From Neocallimastix lanati (nom. inval.) (taxonomy: Eukaryota > Neocallimastigomycota > Neocallimastigomycetes > Neocallimastigales > Neocallimastigaceae): 64,000 bases of DNA. The stretch is taken from contig JACVTC010000256.1 of assembly GCA_016946835.1 (NCBI GenBank), positions 1 to 64,000 of the forward strand, in the 5' to 3' direction. The notes beneath the pieces are model-generated. The model ran no database searches and was not told the origin of the DNA. It saw only the letters and a program-made list of their open reading frames with translations. The number at the start of each line of letters is the position of its first letter. Within the stretch, counting starts at the first letter, position 1. The position numbers were made by a program, and so were the translations under genes. Positions 1 through 11,100 of the stretch are shown piece by piece.

Positions 1-418
1 ATATAATAATTAATTAAATAAATATTTTGATATATATATTAGTGAATATATAATAATTAATTAAATAAATATTTTGATATATATTTAAATGTATATATGA
101 TAATTATTTAAATAAATATTTTGATATATATATTAGTGAATATATAATATTAATTAAATAAATATTTTGATATATATATTAGTGAATATATAATAATTAA
201 TTAAATAAATATTTTGATATATATTAGTGAATATATAATAATTAATTAAATAAATATTTTGATATATATATTAGTGAATATATAATAATTAATTAAATAA
301 ATATTTTGATATATATTTAAATGTATATATAATATTAATTAAATAAATATTTTGATATATATATTATTAATATTTATTACTTAAATAAATATTTTGATAT
401 ATATTAATGAATATTTAA
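1..418. repeat. 47-bp AT satellite (unit 0 fragment)
   Basis: About nine head-to-tail copies of a 46-47 bp unit whose core reads AAATAAATATTTTGATATAT, followed by TTAGTGAATATATAATAATT or a TTAAATGTATATAT variant. The first spacings read 47, 47 and 46 bp. The same family forms the arrays at 18241-19316 and 52386-53185. The array runs off the left edge of the window. No gene. Confidence 0.9.
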
Positions 419-541
419 ATAAAGAATAAAATATAAAGATAAAATAAAATAAAGAATAAAAAAAATAAAATAAAATAAAGAATAAAATAAAGATAAAATA
501 ATAAAGAGAAAAAAAATAAAACAAAAAAAATAAAATAAAAT
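419..541. repeat. AATAAAG-type satellite, truncated (unit 0)
   Basis: A stub of the AATAAA/AATAAAG array. It matches the first part of the array beginning at 19317 almost base for base up to the equivalent of position 19412, where the array stops and telomeric repeat begins. The truncation point is the end of unit 0. Confidence 0.85.
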
Positions 542-556
542 AGGGTTAGGGTTAGG
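542..556 (+). repeat. Interstitial telomeric tract 1 (TTAGGG)
   Basis: The sequence AGGGTTAGGGTTAGG joins the truncated AATAAA array on the left to the retroelement 3' end on the right. The G-rich strand is the + strand, so the original chromosome end lay to the right. Confidence 0.9.
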
Positions 557-626
557 TTTTAAACGTTATAATTTTATTTAATAAAATTAATCAAATAGTT
601 AATACATTATTAATGTATATATAATT
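557..626 (-). mobile_element. Retroelement 3' terminus, copy 1
   Basis: Seventy bases nearly identical to 27716-27786 and 62634-62704, where they form the 3' end of an element carrying a gag-like gene. The segment holds two near-perfect odd-length palindromes (570-588 and 602-618), which could fold in the RNA as hairpins with 8-9 bp stems. To the right of 626 the sequence diverges from the other two copies, so the body of this element is different. Confidence 0.8.
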
Positions 627-863
627 TAAGAAAAATCATTATTGATTTTCAAGAAGTTTAATTATTAAACTATTCTAGCGACTATTATTATTTTAAACAA
701 ATAATAATAGAAAATAAGATTTTTATTTTAGATATTAAAATCTATTCTAAGATTTTTAAACTATTCTATTTGTAACAAAGAATTCTATACTATTCTAGAG
801 AATTATTATTAAGAAAATAATAATAATTATAGCAAGCGAATAATAACTTTAAATATTAAGTAA
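627..863. other. AT-rich, no gene (short element body)
   Basis: AT-rich sequence with a CTATTCTA motif repeated three or four times between about 670 and 800. No open frame of note. It is probably part of the short element that begins at 557. Confidence 0.5.
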
Positions 864-1075
864 TTATTATTGTAAAATAATAATTAATACATGAGTTTAT
901 AATTATTATAAAAATAATAATTAATACATGAGTTTATAATTATTATGAGAAATAATAATTAATACATGAGTTAATAAATAATACATTTTAAAATAGAAAA
1001 TTATTATTATTATGAAAATAATAATAATTAATACATGATTTTATAGAAGATTATTATTATGAGAAATAATAATCA
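864..1075. repeat. 37-bp tandem repeat
   Basis: Copies of a unit containing AATAATTAATACATGAGTTT recur at about 886, 923, 961 and (diverged) 1030. Spacing is 37-38 bp for the first three. It is not found elsewhere in the window. Confidence 0.7.
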
Positions 1076-1218
1076 AACAATTTTGATTAAAAAATATTGT
1101 TATTATATAAATAATAACAATTATACATAAGTTTATTAAATAGATTATTATAATAATAAAATAATTAATTATTAAATAAATAATAATTAATTAAAAGTAT
1201 TGTTAATTATTATAACAA

Positions 1219-1640
1219 TCATAGAGAATAAAGAAAATACATCCCAAGAAGGTAAGGTCGGAGAACCGAGAACCAAAAAAAGGGATCCAAAGAATCCAGA
1301 ATAACCCAAAGAATAGACAAGAGAACTAAAAGACAAGAACTCTGAATCAAAGGAGTACCCTGGAGAATAAGCAAACGAGAATCCAACAACCAATCAAGTA
1401 ACCAGAAGAATAACCGAAAGAGAATCCAGCAAACCAACAAAGAGTAAACCGGAGAGTTCAGCAAGACAACAGAAATCCTGAAAACCAAAAGGAACCAAAA
1501 AATCATTCCAAAAGGAAACCGGAGAGATTACATTCCAGTAATCAAAAGTGAGAACCGGAGTTTAAATCAAAAAGAGTCCAGCTAACAAAAGTGTCAACTG
1601 GAAGAGTTTAAAGACATTCCAGAAAACAGGTTAAAAAACC
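1219..1640 (-). repeat. Degenerate ~41-bp repeat, GC-richer island
   Basis: A patch with clearly more G and C than its surroundings. On the minus strand it consists of imperfect copies of a roughly 41-43 bp unit that starts near CTGGAATGT and contains CTCCGGTT and CACTTTTGTTA-like blocks. Short open frames on the minus strand read Tyr-Ser-x-Gly-Tyr-Ser-like peptides but lack ATG starts and shift frame, so I see either a decayed repeat or the remains of a low-complexity coding region. It is unique to unit 1 and lies where units 2 and 3 carry the gag-like gene. Confidence 0.6.
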
Positions 1641-2195
1641 TGAATTCTGCGCGAATTATTTAAATATATTTTATTTTATTTTGATATAATGAATATTGCA
1701 AACGAATACTCATTAATACGGAAAAAATATTTTAAAAAAAAACAAAAGATATTTATACTCTAAATTTCTTTATTATTAAAAAAATAAAACAAAATATTAT
1801 AAAATAAAACAAAATATTATAGGTCCACTTTTAATTTACATTTTAATACAAAGGGATTTATTCTTTTATTTAAAATAATTTATTTATATTAATAAAATAA
1901 AATAAAATAAAAAAACGGATTCATAAAAATTTATTTGTTTTTAAAATAATTTATTTATTATTTTGTTTTATCAAAGGGATGATGCAAATATAAAAACAAT
2001 ATAATTATAAAACTATTATTTTAAACAATATTTAAAAATAAATAAATAATGACAATAAACAATAGAACAAACGCTTTTATTTTATATAATATAAATTTTT
2101 AATTAATAATTTCAAATAATTTCGTAAAACTAAATTAAAATTATTTTTTAAAATTTAAAACTGAATTAAAAGTAATTAATTTTATATAAGTTTTT
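1641..2195. other. AT-rich spacer, no gene
   Basis: AT-rich DNA with a small direct repeat (AAAATAAAACAAAATATTAT, twice near 1780-1820) and no convincing open frame. It lies between the GC-richer island and the start of the large duplicated block. Confidence 0.5.
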
Positions 2196-2259
2196 CATAT
2201 TTTATAAATTTAAAAAAAAAAATAATATATATATATATATATTTTTTTTTTGCTTTGCT

Positions 2260-2290
<31 letters not shown>

Positions 2291-2328
2291 CTTTCTTTCT
2301 TTTTTTTTGCTTTGCTTCTTTTTTTTTC

Positions 2329-2359
<31 letters not shown>

Positions 2360-2404
2360 TGGTTATATAGTAATAAAAATCTAATCAAAAAAAAAAAAAA
2401 AAAA
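2196..2404. repeat. Homopolymer and TA-rich low-complexity tract
   Basis: A (TA)n run, long T runs broken by two TGCTTTGCTTC motifs, then an A run. Open frames here encode only poly-Phe or poly-Lys and are compositional artefacts. Confidence 0.85.
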
Positions 2405-2755
2405 AAAAAAAGTTTTTTAAATAATAATAATTTAAATATTAAACAAAAACTAATAAATAAAATATTTTAATATAGTTATTTAAAAATTAATAATTAATTA
2501 AATTTCATAATTAAATATTAATAAATTATAGTTATAATACAATGAAAATAGCATTAAAAAAATACTATTTGTTATTTATAAATTAAACATTAATCCAATC
2601 AATATATATTAATATAAATATTAAAATTATCATATTAAAATGAAAATTTTGTATAAATTTTATTATTAGTTATATATATTGATATTTTGGTATTTTTTAG
2701 GTATTATATTTATTATCTATTATATAATTTATTTTATTATTTATAATTTTAATAA
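2405..2755. other. AT-rich conserved spacer, no gene
   Basis: Non-repetitive AT-rich sequence, repeated nearly unchanged at about 35560-35905 in block copy 2. No coding signal. Confidence 0.6.
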
Positions 2756-2945
2756 ATGTTTATTATTATTTATGATTCTTTAATATTTATAATTTTAATA
2801 AACGTTAATAATTATTTATTTATGATTCTTTAATTTATAATTTTAAAAAACGTTAATAATTATTTATTTATGATTCTTTAATTTATAATTTTAAAAAACG
2901 TTAATAATTATTTATTTATGATTCTTTAATTTATAACTTTTAATT
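2756..2945. repeat. 48-bp tandem repeat (about 4 copies)
   Basis: Four head-to-tail copies of a unit with the core AACGTTAATAATTATTTATT followed by TATGATTCTTTAA. Block copy 2 has only one copy at the matching place (about 35905-35945), so this array expanded or shrank after duplication. Confidence 0.85.
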
Positions 2946-3164
2946 ATTTTTTTTTTTAATAATTATTTTTAAAAATAAAAAATGGGTTATCCATATTTTA
3001 AAGTAAAACTTTTTTAAAATAAATTTAAGACATTTAAAATTATAAGGTCTTTAATAAAAAAAAGATAGTTATACTCATTTCATGACCTTTTTTTAAATAA
3101 ATAACTTTTGAAAAAAAATTAATTAATTTACATATAATAAAAAATACCTCTTCCCATAATGATT
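2946..3164. other. AT-rich spacer, no gene
   Basis: Contains the conserved stretch ATGGGTTATCCATATTTTAA, also present near 35998, and nothing that looks coding. Confidence 0.55.
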
Positions 3165-4835
3165 AATTTTTTTTATTTTATTTAATTTTTTTATTTTATT
3201 TTTTTTTTTTTTAATAAAAATGAAAGAAAGAAAAAAACCATAATAAAAATATTATTTTTTCTATCTTTCTAAAATTTAGCCTTTTAATAAGCAAAAAAAG
3301 GATAACAAAAAAAATTCTTATATTCTTTTATTTTTTTTTCCTTTCTTTCTTTCTTATTTTTTTTTAAATAAAAAACATATATATTATTGTTTTTAATTTT
3401 CTAAAATTTTAGCCTTTTACAATTAAAAAAGGAAAAAAAAATTCATCTCCTCCCTCTCATCACTTTTTTTTTATTTTTATTTTATTTTATTCTTTAAAAA
3501 AAATAATTAAAAATAAAAATAAAAAATTAAAATAAAAATGAAGGAAAAATATTTTTTCTTTTTATCTTTCTAAAATAAAAAAAAAAAAAAATTTCCTTCT
3601 TCCATTTCATCATTTTTTAATTTTTTTTATTTTTATTTTTATTTTATTTTTTTTTTAAAAATAATTTAAAATAAAAATAATAAAAAAATTAATAAAAAAA
3701 AAAAAAAAAAGAAAAAAAAATATTTATTTCTTTTATCTTTCTAAAATAGAAAAAAAAAAAAGAAAAAAATTCCCATCTTACTTTCATCATTTTTTAATTT
3801 TTTTTTTAATTTTATTTTATTTTATTTTTAAAATAAAAATAAAAAAAAAATAAAAAAAAAAAAAAGAAAGAAAAAAGAAAAATATTATTTCTTTTATTTT
3901 TCTAAAATAGAAAAAAAAAAAAAAAAGAAAAATTTTCCCCTCTTCCTCTCTACATTTTTTAATTTTATTTTTATTTTTATTTTATTTTATTTTATTTTTA
4001 AAATAAAATAATTTAAAATAAAAATAAAAAAAATTAATAAAAAAAAAAAAAAAGAAAGAAAGAAAGAAAAATATTTATTTCTTTTATCTTTCTAAAGTAG
4101 AAAAAAAAAAGAAAAAATTTCCCCTCTTCCTCTCATCATTTTTTAATTTTATTTTTATTTTTATTTTATTTTATTTTATTTTTAAAATAAAATAATTTAA
4201 AATAAAAATAATAAAAAAAATTAATAAAAAAAAAAAAAAAAGAAAGAAAGAAAGAAAGAAAAATATTTATTTCTTTTATCTTTCTAAAGTAGAAAAAAAA
4301 AAAAGAAAAAAATTCCCCTCTTCCTTTCATCATTTTTTAATTTTTTTTTTATTTTTATTTTATTTTATTTTTAAAATAAAATAATTTAAAATAAAAATAA
4401 AAAAAATTAATAAAAAAAAAAAAAAAGAAAGAAAGAAAAATATTTATTTCTTTTATCTTTCTAAAGTAGAAAAAAAAAAGAAAAAATTTCCCCTCTTCCT
4501 CTCATCATTTTTTAATTTTATTTTTATTTTTATTTTATTTTATTTTTAAAATAAAATAATTTAAAATAAAAATAATAAAAAAAATTAATAAAAAAAAAAA
4601 AAAGAAAGAAAGAAAGAAAGAAAAATATTTATTTCTTTTATCTTTCTAAAGTAGAAAAAAAAAAAAGAAAAAATTTCCCCTCTTCCTCTCATCATTTTTT
4701 AATTTTTTTTTTATTTTTATTTTTATTTTATTTTTGAAATAAAATAATTTAAAATAAAAATAATAAAAAAAATTAATAAAAAAAAAAAAGAAAGAAAGAA
4801 AGAAAAATATTTATTTCTTTTATCTTTCTAAAGTT
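3165..4835. repeat. ~185-bp purine/pyrimidine satellite, copy 1
   Basis: About ten copies of a 160-195 bp unit. Each contains a GAAAGAAAG run, ATTTCTTTTATCTTTCTAAA, an A run, CCCCTCTTCCTCTCATCATT, then long T and A stretches. The right-hand copies are the most uniform and the left-hand ones the most diverged. Block copy 2 has about seventeen units. Phe/Lys-rich open frames arise because the unit strands lack stops. They are not genes. Confidence 0.9.
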
Positions 4836-5699
4836 AAACTTTTTACAAAGTAAAAAGCTTGCAATAAGAAAAAAAAATTAAAATAAAAAAAAAAAAAAAA
4901 AAATAAATATTATCTATGCACCAAAAATAATTATTATCCCAAAAAAAACCCACAATCAAAAATTTTATTTCGCTATTTAAAATTTTAATAATTATATAAT
5001 TTTATTTTATTTATTTTTTTTTTTTTTTTTTTTTTTTTCCCATCACATAGATAAAAAACCAAAAAAAATGACCACCCCCTTAGCAAAAGCGGGTTTTATT
5101 TGTCAAAGTAGAAAAATTTTTCTATTTAAAAATCGATTGGTCCAAAAAATTTAAATTTTTAATTTAATTATAGATTTATATTAAATTAATTATAAAATAA
5201 AATTTCGGATATGCCATTTTTTTAAAAACTTAATTTTTTAAATTTTTTAATCAAAATTTAATTTTAAAGCTGAAAAGAAAAAACTTTTTTTTTTTTTTTT
5301 TTAATTATTATATTAATATATAGATAAAAAATAATAATAGATAAATATAAAATATTAATGAACAATATTTAATTATAGTTTATTTTAGAGTACATTAGAT
5401 GATTAATTTTTTTAAGGAAAAAAAAAAATAAAAATAAATAAAAATATTATTTATACTAAAAAATAAAATCAAATAGTATTTTATTAAACACAATATAATT
5501 AATCTACATTTAGGATTATAAAAATATTTAAATCTTTAACTATAAAAATTATTAAATAATTAAAAAATAAAATAATATCTAATGTACATAACCACGAATA
5601 AATTATATAAAAATAATTAATAAGAAATTAACAATTAAAATAATTTATAAATATATATATTTTTTTATTTTATTATTTTTTTATTTAATTTTTTTTTTT
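4836..5699. other. Conserved AT-rich spacer with GC islet
   Basis: No gene. The stretch begins with a perfect 8-bp hairpin (CTTTTTAC-AAA-GTAAAAAG, 4839-4857). A small GC-richer islet follows at about 5069-5110 (ACCACCCCCTTAGCAAAAGC and neighbours), identical in block copy 2 near 39265-39303. Confidence 0.6.
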
Positions 5700-5965
5700 G
5701 TAGCATTTATTTATTATTTATTATTTAATTATTTAATTATTTAATTATTATTTATTTATTTATTATTTAATTATTAATTATTTATTATTTATTATTTATT
5801 ATTTTTTATTACTTATTTATTACTTATTATTTAATTATTTATTATTTATTATTTTTATTTATTATTTATTTTTTTATTTATTATTTATTATTTATTTTTT
5901 TATTTATTATTTATTATTTATTTATATATAATTTTTATTTACTTATTTCTTTTTTTATTTTATTA
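5700..5965. repeat. TTATTTA microsatellite
   Basis: Irregular run of TTATTTATTA/TTAATTATTTA units. The corresponding array in block copy 2 (39900-40275) is longer. Confidence 0.85.
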
Positions 5966-6149
5966 AAAAAAAGGAAAAGAATAAATTATTATAAATAAAA
6001 AAAATAAAATATATATTTAAAATTAATACTAAATATTATTATTTTATTTTATAAAAAAAATAAAAATATATCTTTAAAATTAAATAAAATATTAAATATA
6101 TATTTGATTTAATTTATGATACATTTTGAAATACAACTTTCTCTTTAGA

Positions 6150-6712
6150 AATTTTTAGGTCAAAAAAATTTTTTTGGTTATTGAAAAATTTAGGGTCAAA
6201 GAATTTTTTAGGTCAAAAATTTTTTAGGTCAAAAAATTTTTTTGGGTTATTGAAAAATTTAGGGTCAAAGAATTTTTTAGGTCAAAAATTTTTTAGGTCA
6301 AAAAATTTTTTTGGGTTATTGAAAAATTTAGGGTCAAAGAATTTTTTAGGTCAAAAATTTTTTAGGTCAAAAAATTTTTTTGGGTTATTGAAAAATTTAG
6401 GGTCAAAGAATTTTTTAGGTCAAAAATTTTTTAGGTCAAAAAATTTTTTTGGGTTATTGAAAAATTTAGGGTCAAAAAATTTTTTTGGGTTATTGAAAAA
6501 TTTAGGGTCAAAGAATTTTTTTGGGTTATTGAAAAATTTAGGGTCAAAGAATTTTTTTGGGTTATTGAAAAATTTAGGGTCAAAGAATTTTTTTGGGTTA
6601 TTGAAAAATTTAGAGTCAAAAAATTTTTAGGTCAAAAAATTTTTTTGGGTTATTGAAAAATTTAGGGTCAAAGAAGATTTAAGGTCAAAGAAATTTTTTG
6701 GGTTATTGAAAT
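6150..6712 (+). repeat. 69/36-bp minisatellite containing TTTAGGGTCAAAG
   Basis: Head-to-tail units of two sizes, 69 bp and 36 bp. Both begin with TTGAAAAATTTAGGGTCAAA and end with TTTTTTTGGGTTA; the long form adds one or two AATTTTTTAGGTCAAAA modules. Both sizes are multiples of three, so one frame stays open from 6181 to 6630 as a 149-residue Phe-Gly/Lys-Asn repeat peptide. In block copy 2 (40470-41220) the same array has single-base insertions that break that frame, so I treat it as non-coding. Confidence 0.85.
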
Positions 6713-7496
6713 TAGTGGATATATAAAATATAAGTAAAATTAATAATAATAATCAATAAATATTTATATTATATTTTGATAAAAAAAGTAATAAATGTAA
6801 ATAAATAAAATAAAATGTTATTTATTATTTTATTATTTTTATTTCAAGAGGTACATAACTTTTAATATTATTACTATTTTTTATTATTCATAATTATTAT
6901 TAATAAGATGAATATTTATTTAAATATTAATTATTAAATATTCATTCTTTAATAAAATAAACATTTAAGAAATATTATTTAAAAGATATATTATTTATTG
7001 TACTACCATTTTTATTTCAAGAATTATTAAGCTTTAAATATTATATATATTTATTTAGTATATTAATATTTATTACTAACAATATTTTTATAAAGGATTT
7101 TGAAGATTAATATTTAATTGATCATTTAGTATTCAAAACATAATAAAATAAACCTATAATGATAAAAAAGAAAATATAAAAGTACTTTTTTATAAAAAAA
7201 ATAATGTCAAAACTTTATAATAACATAAAATATGTATTTTAATAATTTTTATAAAAAATAAATAAAATTAAATAATTTTTCTTAATTATTAATAATAATT
7301 TTTTAAATATAACATTTTTTTATATATATTTAAATATTAAATATTTTTTAAATCAAAAATAAAAAGAATAAATAATTAAAGGTCACTCACTTTACAAATA
7401 ATTTCTTTTTTATAGTAATTAAATGATATATTTTTATAGTTCTAATATAATTATTTTAAAAGAAACTAAATTATATATTTCATTTTTTTTATTTAT

Positions 7497-7534
<38 letters not shown>

Positions 7535-7740
7535 GATTTGAGACTTAGATATTTTATTTAAAAATTAATAAAGATTCAAATTTTATTTAAATAATATAAT
7601 AAAAAGGCATATAATAATATATTATTTGAAAATACAATATTACTTGTTTATGAAAAATTAAAATTTATTTTTTTTTTTTTGTTTGTTTTTTTGTTTTTTT
7701 GTTTTGGTTTTTTTTTTTTTTTTTTATTTGTTTGTATGTG
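6713..7740. other. AT-rich conserved spacer, no gene
   Basis: Non-repetitive AT-rich sequence repeated nearly unchanged at 41221-42240. Contains an A run (about 7500-7530) and a T/G-rich tract with TTTGTTTG and TGTGTGTG elements (about 7670-7750). No open frame with coding character. Confidence 0.6.
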
Positions 7741-8155
7741 TGTGTGTTTCAAAAAATAGTGTTGAGATTTAATGGTTTACAATTATTGAAATAACTAACG
7801 AACAAATTAAAATTATATTATAAGATGCTTATCAATTAAATGTATATTTCATTAAATGTTGAACCCTTCACAACTAAATTTTCAAGATATTCAAATATTT
7901 GTTTAAACTTAGGGTTATTTTTATTAAATTATTAATAATACATATAGATAGTTTTGAGATTTGAAGGGTTATAACTTTTTAAATTTTTAACGAATAAATG
8001 AAAATAATATATCACTAGATGCACAATAAATAGGGTTTTATTATATTAAACGTTGAATTCATCGCAACTAAATTTTAAAATTATTCAAGTATTTTTTTAA
8101 TTTTTTTAAAAATTTTATAATTAATTTTAATTATTAACCCTGAAATAATATTGTA
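7741..8155. repeat. Diverged ~190-bp duplication
   Basis: Two diverged copies (about 7760-7910 and 7950-8100) share TTGAGATTT, AACGAA, AAATGTTGAA/AAACGTTGAA, CGCAACTAAATTTT-like blocks and TTCAAGTATTT. They sit directly before the 195-bp satellite and may be distant relatives of it. The same pair occurs at 42241-42655. Confidence 0.6.
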
Positions 8156-11100
8156 TATACGATGAAATAACTCATGAAATAGTAAACCTAGAATAAAATA
8201 AATTATTTCATTAGAAAAGCTTTTTTTTCGCTAATTTTAAATGAAAATAAATTGTTTGTTACTTCATTTTTAAAAAAAAAAATTTTTTTTTTTTTCAGTA
8301 AAATTTTTATAATAAATTTTTATAATAAGCATGGATCAAGTTGGATATATAGGTTGAAATAAATCATGAAATAGTAAACCTAGAATAAAATATATTATAT
8401 CATTAGAAAAGCATTTGTTTTCGCTTACTTAAAATGAAAATAAATTATTTGTAACTTCATTTTTAAAAAAAAAATTTTTTTTTTATTTTTTAGTAAAATT
8501 TTTATAATAAATTTTTATAATAATCATGAATCAAGTTGGAAATATGGGTTGAAATAACTCATGAAATAATAATCTTAAAATAAAAATAAATATATCATTA
8601 GAAAAGCTTTTGTTTGCACTTACTTAAAATGAAAATAAATTATTTGTAACTTCATTTTTAAAAAAAATTTTTTTTTTTTTTTTTTCAGTATAATTTTTAT
8701 AATAAATTTTTATAATAAGCATGGATCAAGTTGGATATATAGGTTGAAATAACTCATGAAATAGTAAACCTAGAATAAAATATATTATATCATTAGAAAA
8801 GCACATATTTGCGCTTACTTAAAATGAAAATATATTATTTGTAACTTCATTTTTAAAAAAAATTTTTTTTTTTTTTTTTTCAGTAAAATTTTTATAATAA
8901 ATTTTTATAATAATCATGAATCAAGTTGGAAATATGGGTTGAAATAACTCATGAAGTAGTAAACCTAGAATAAAATATATTATATCATTAGAAAAGCATT
9001 TGTTTTCGCTTACTTAAAATGAATATAAATTATTTGTAACTTCATTTTTAAAAAAAAAAATTTTTTTTTTTTTTTTCAGTAAAATTTTTATAATAAATTT
9101 TTATAATAAGCATGGATCAAGTTAGAAATATGGGTTGAAATAACTCATGAAGTAGTAAACCTAGAATAAAATATATTATATCATTAGAAAAGCATTTGTT
9201 TTCTCTTACTTAAAATGAATATAAATTATTTGTAACTTCATTTTTAAAAAAAAAATTTTTTTTTTATTTTTTACTAAAATTTTTATAATAAATTTTTATA
9301 ATAATCATGAATCAAGTTGGAAATATGGGTTGAAATAACTCATGAAGTAGTAAACCTAGAATAAAATATATTATATCATTAGAAATGCATTTGTTCTCGC
9401 TTACTTAAAATGAATATAAATTATTTGTAACTTCATTTTTAAAAAAAAAAATTTTTTTTTTATTTTTTACTAAAATTTTTATAATAAATTTTTATAATAA
9501 TCATGAATCAATTTGGAAATATGGGTTGAAATAACTCATGAAGTAGTAAACCTAGAATAAAATATATTATATCATTAGAAAAGCATTTGTTTTCTCTTAC
9601 TTAAAATGAATATAAATTATTTGTAACTTCATTTTTAATAAAAAAAATTTTTTTTTTTTTTCAGTAAAATTTTTATAATAAATTTTTATAATAATCATGA
9701 ATCAAGTTGGAAATATGGGTTGAAATAACTCATGAAGTAGTAAACCTAGAATAAAATATATTATATCATTAGAAATGCATTTGTTTTCGCTTACTTAAAA
9801 TGAATATAAATTATTTGTAACTTCATTTTTAAAAAAAAAATTTTTTTTTTATTTTTTACTAAAATTTTTATAATAAATTTTTATAATAATCATGAAACAA
9901 GTTGGAAATATGGGTTGAAATAATTCATGAAATTATAATCTTAAAATAAAAATAAATATATCATTGGAAAAGCTTTTGTTTGCACTTACTTAAAATGAAA
10001 ATAAATTATTTGTAACTTCATTTTTAAAAAAAAAAAAAATTTTATTTTTTTGTAAAATTTTTATAATAAATTTTTATAATAATCATGAAACAAGTTGGAA
10101 ATATGGGTTGAAATAACTCATGAAATAGTAAACCTAGAATAAAATAAATTATATCATTAGAAAAGCACATATTTGCGCTTACTTAAAATGAAAATAAATT
10201 ATTTGTAACTTCATTTTTAAAAAAAATTTTTTTTTTTTTTTTTTTTTTTCAGTATAATTTTTATAATAAATTTTTATAATAAGCATGGATCAAGTTGGAT
10301 ATATAGGTTGAAATAACTCATGAAATAGTAAACCTAGAATAAAATATATTATATCATTAGAAAAGCACATATTTGCGCTTACTTAAAATGAAAATATATT
10401 ATTTGTAACTTCATTTTTAATAAAAAAAATTTTTTTTTTTTTTCAGTAAAATTTTTATAATAAATTTTTATAATAATCATGAATCAAGTTGGAAATATGG
10501 GTTGAAATAACTCATGAAGTAGTAAACCTAGAATAAAATATATTATATCATTAGAAATGCATTTGTTTTCGCTTACTTAAAATGAATATAAATTATTTGT
10601 AACTTCATTTTTAAAAAAAAAATTTTTTTTTTATTTTTTACTAAAATTTTTATAATAAATTTTTATAATAATCATGAATCAAGTTGGAAATATGGATTGA
10701 AATAACTCATGAAATGGTAAACATAGAATAAAATATATTATATCATTAGAAATGCATTTGTTTTCGCTTACTTAAAATGAATATAAATTATTTGTAACTT
10801 CATTTTTAAAAAAAAAATTTTTTTTTTTTATTTTTTACTAAAATTTTTATAATAAATTTTTATAATAATCATGAATCAAGTTGGAAATATGGATTGAAAT
10901 AACTCATGAAGTAGTAAACATAGAATAAAATATATTATATCATTAGAAATGCATTTGTTTTCGCTTACTTAAAATGAATATAAATTATTTGTATCTTCAT
11001 TTTTAAAAAAAAAAATTTTTTTTTTATTTTTTACTAAAATTTTTATAATAAATTTTTATAATAATCATGAATCAAGTTGGAAATATGAGTTGAAATAACT

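Noticed and set aside
1219-1506. Leu/Tyr-rich minus-strand frames in the GC-richer island
   Set aside because: They lack ATG starts, shift between frames and follow the degenerate 41-bp repeat. Annotated as repeat only.
6181-6630. 149-residue Phe-Gly repeat frame that recalls FG nucleoporins
   Set aside because: It results from 69- and 36-bp units being multiples of three. The counterpart at 40470-41220 has frame-breaking insertions, and no non-repeat coding sequence adjoins it.
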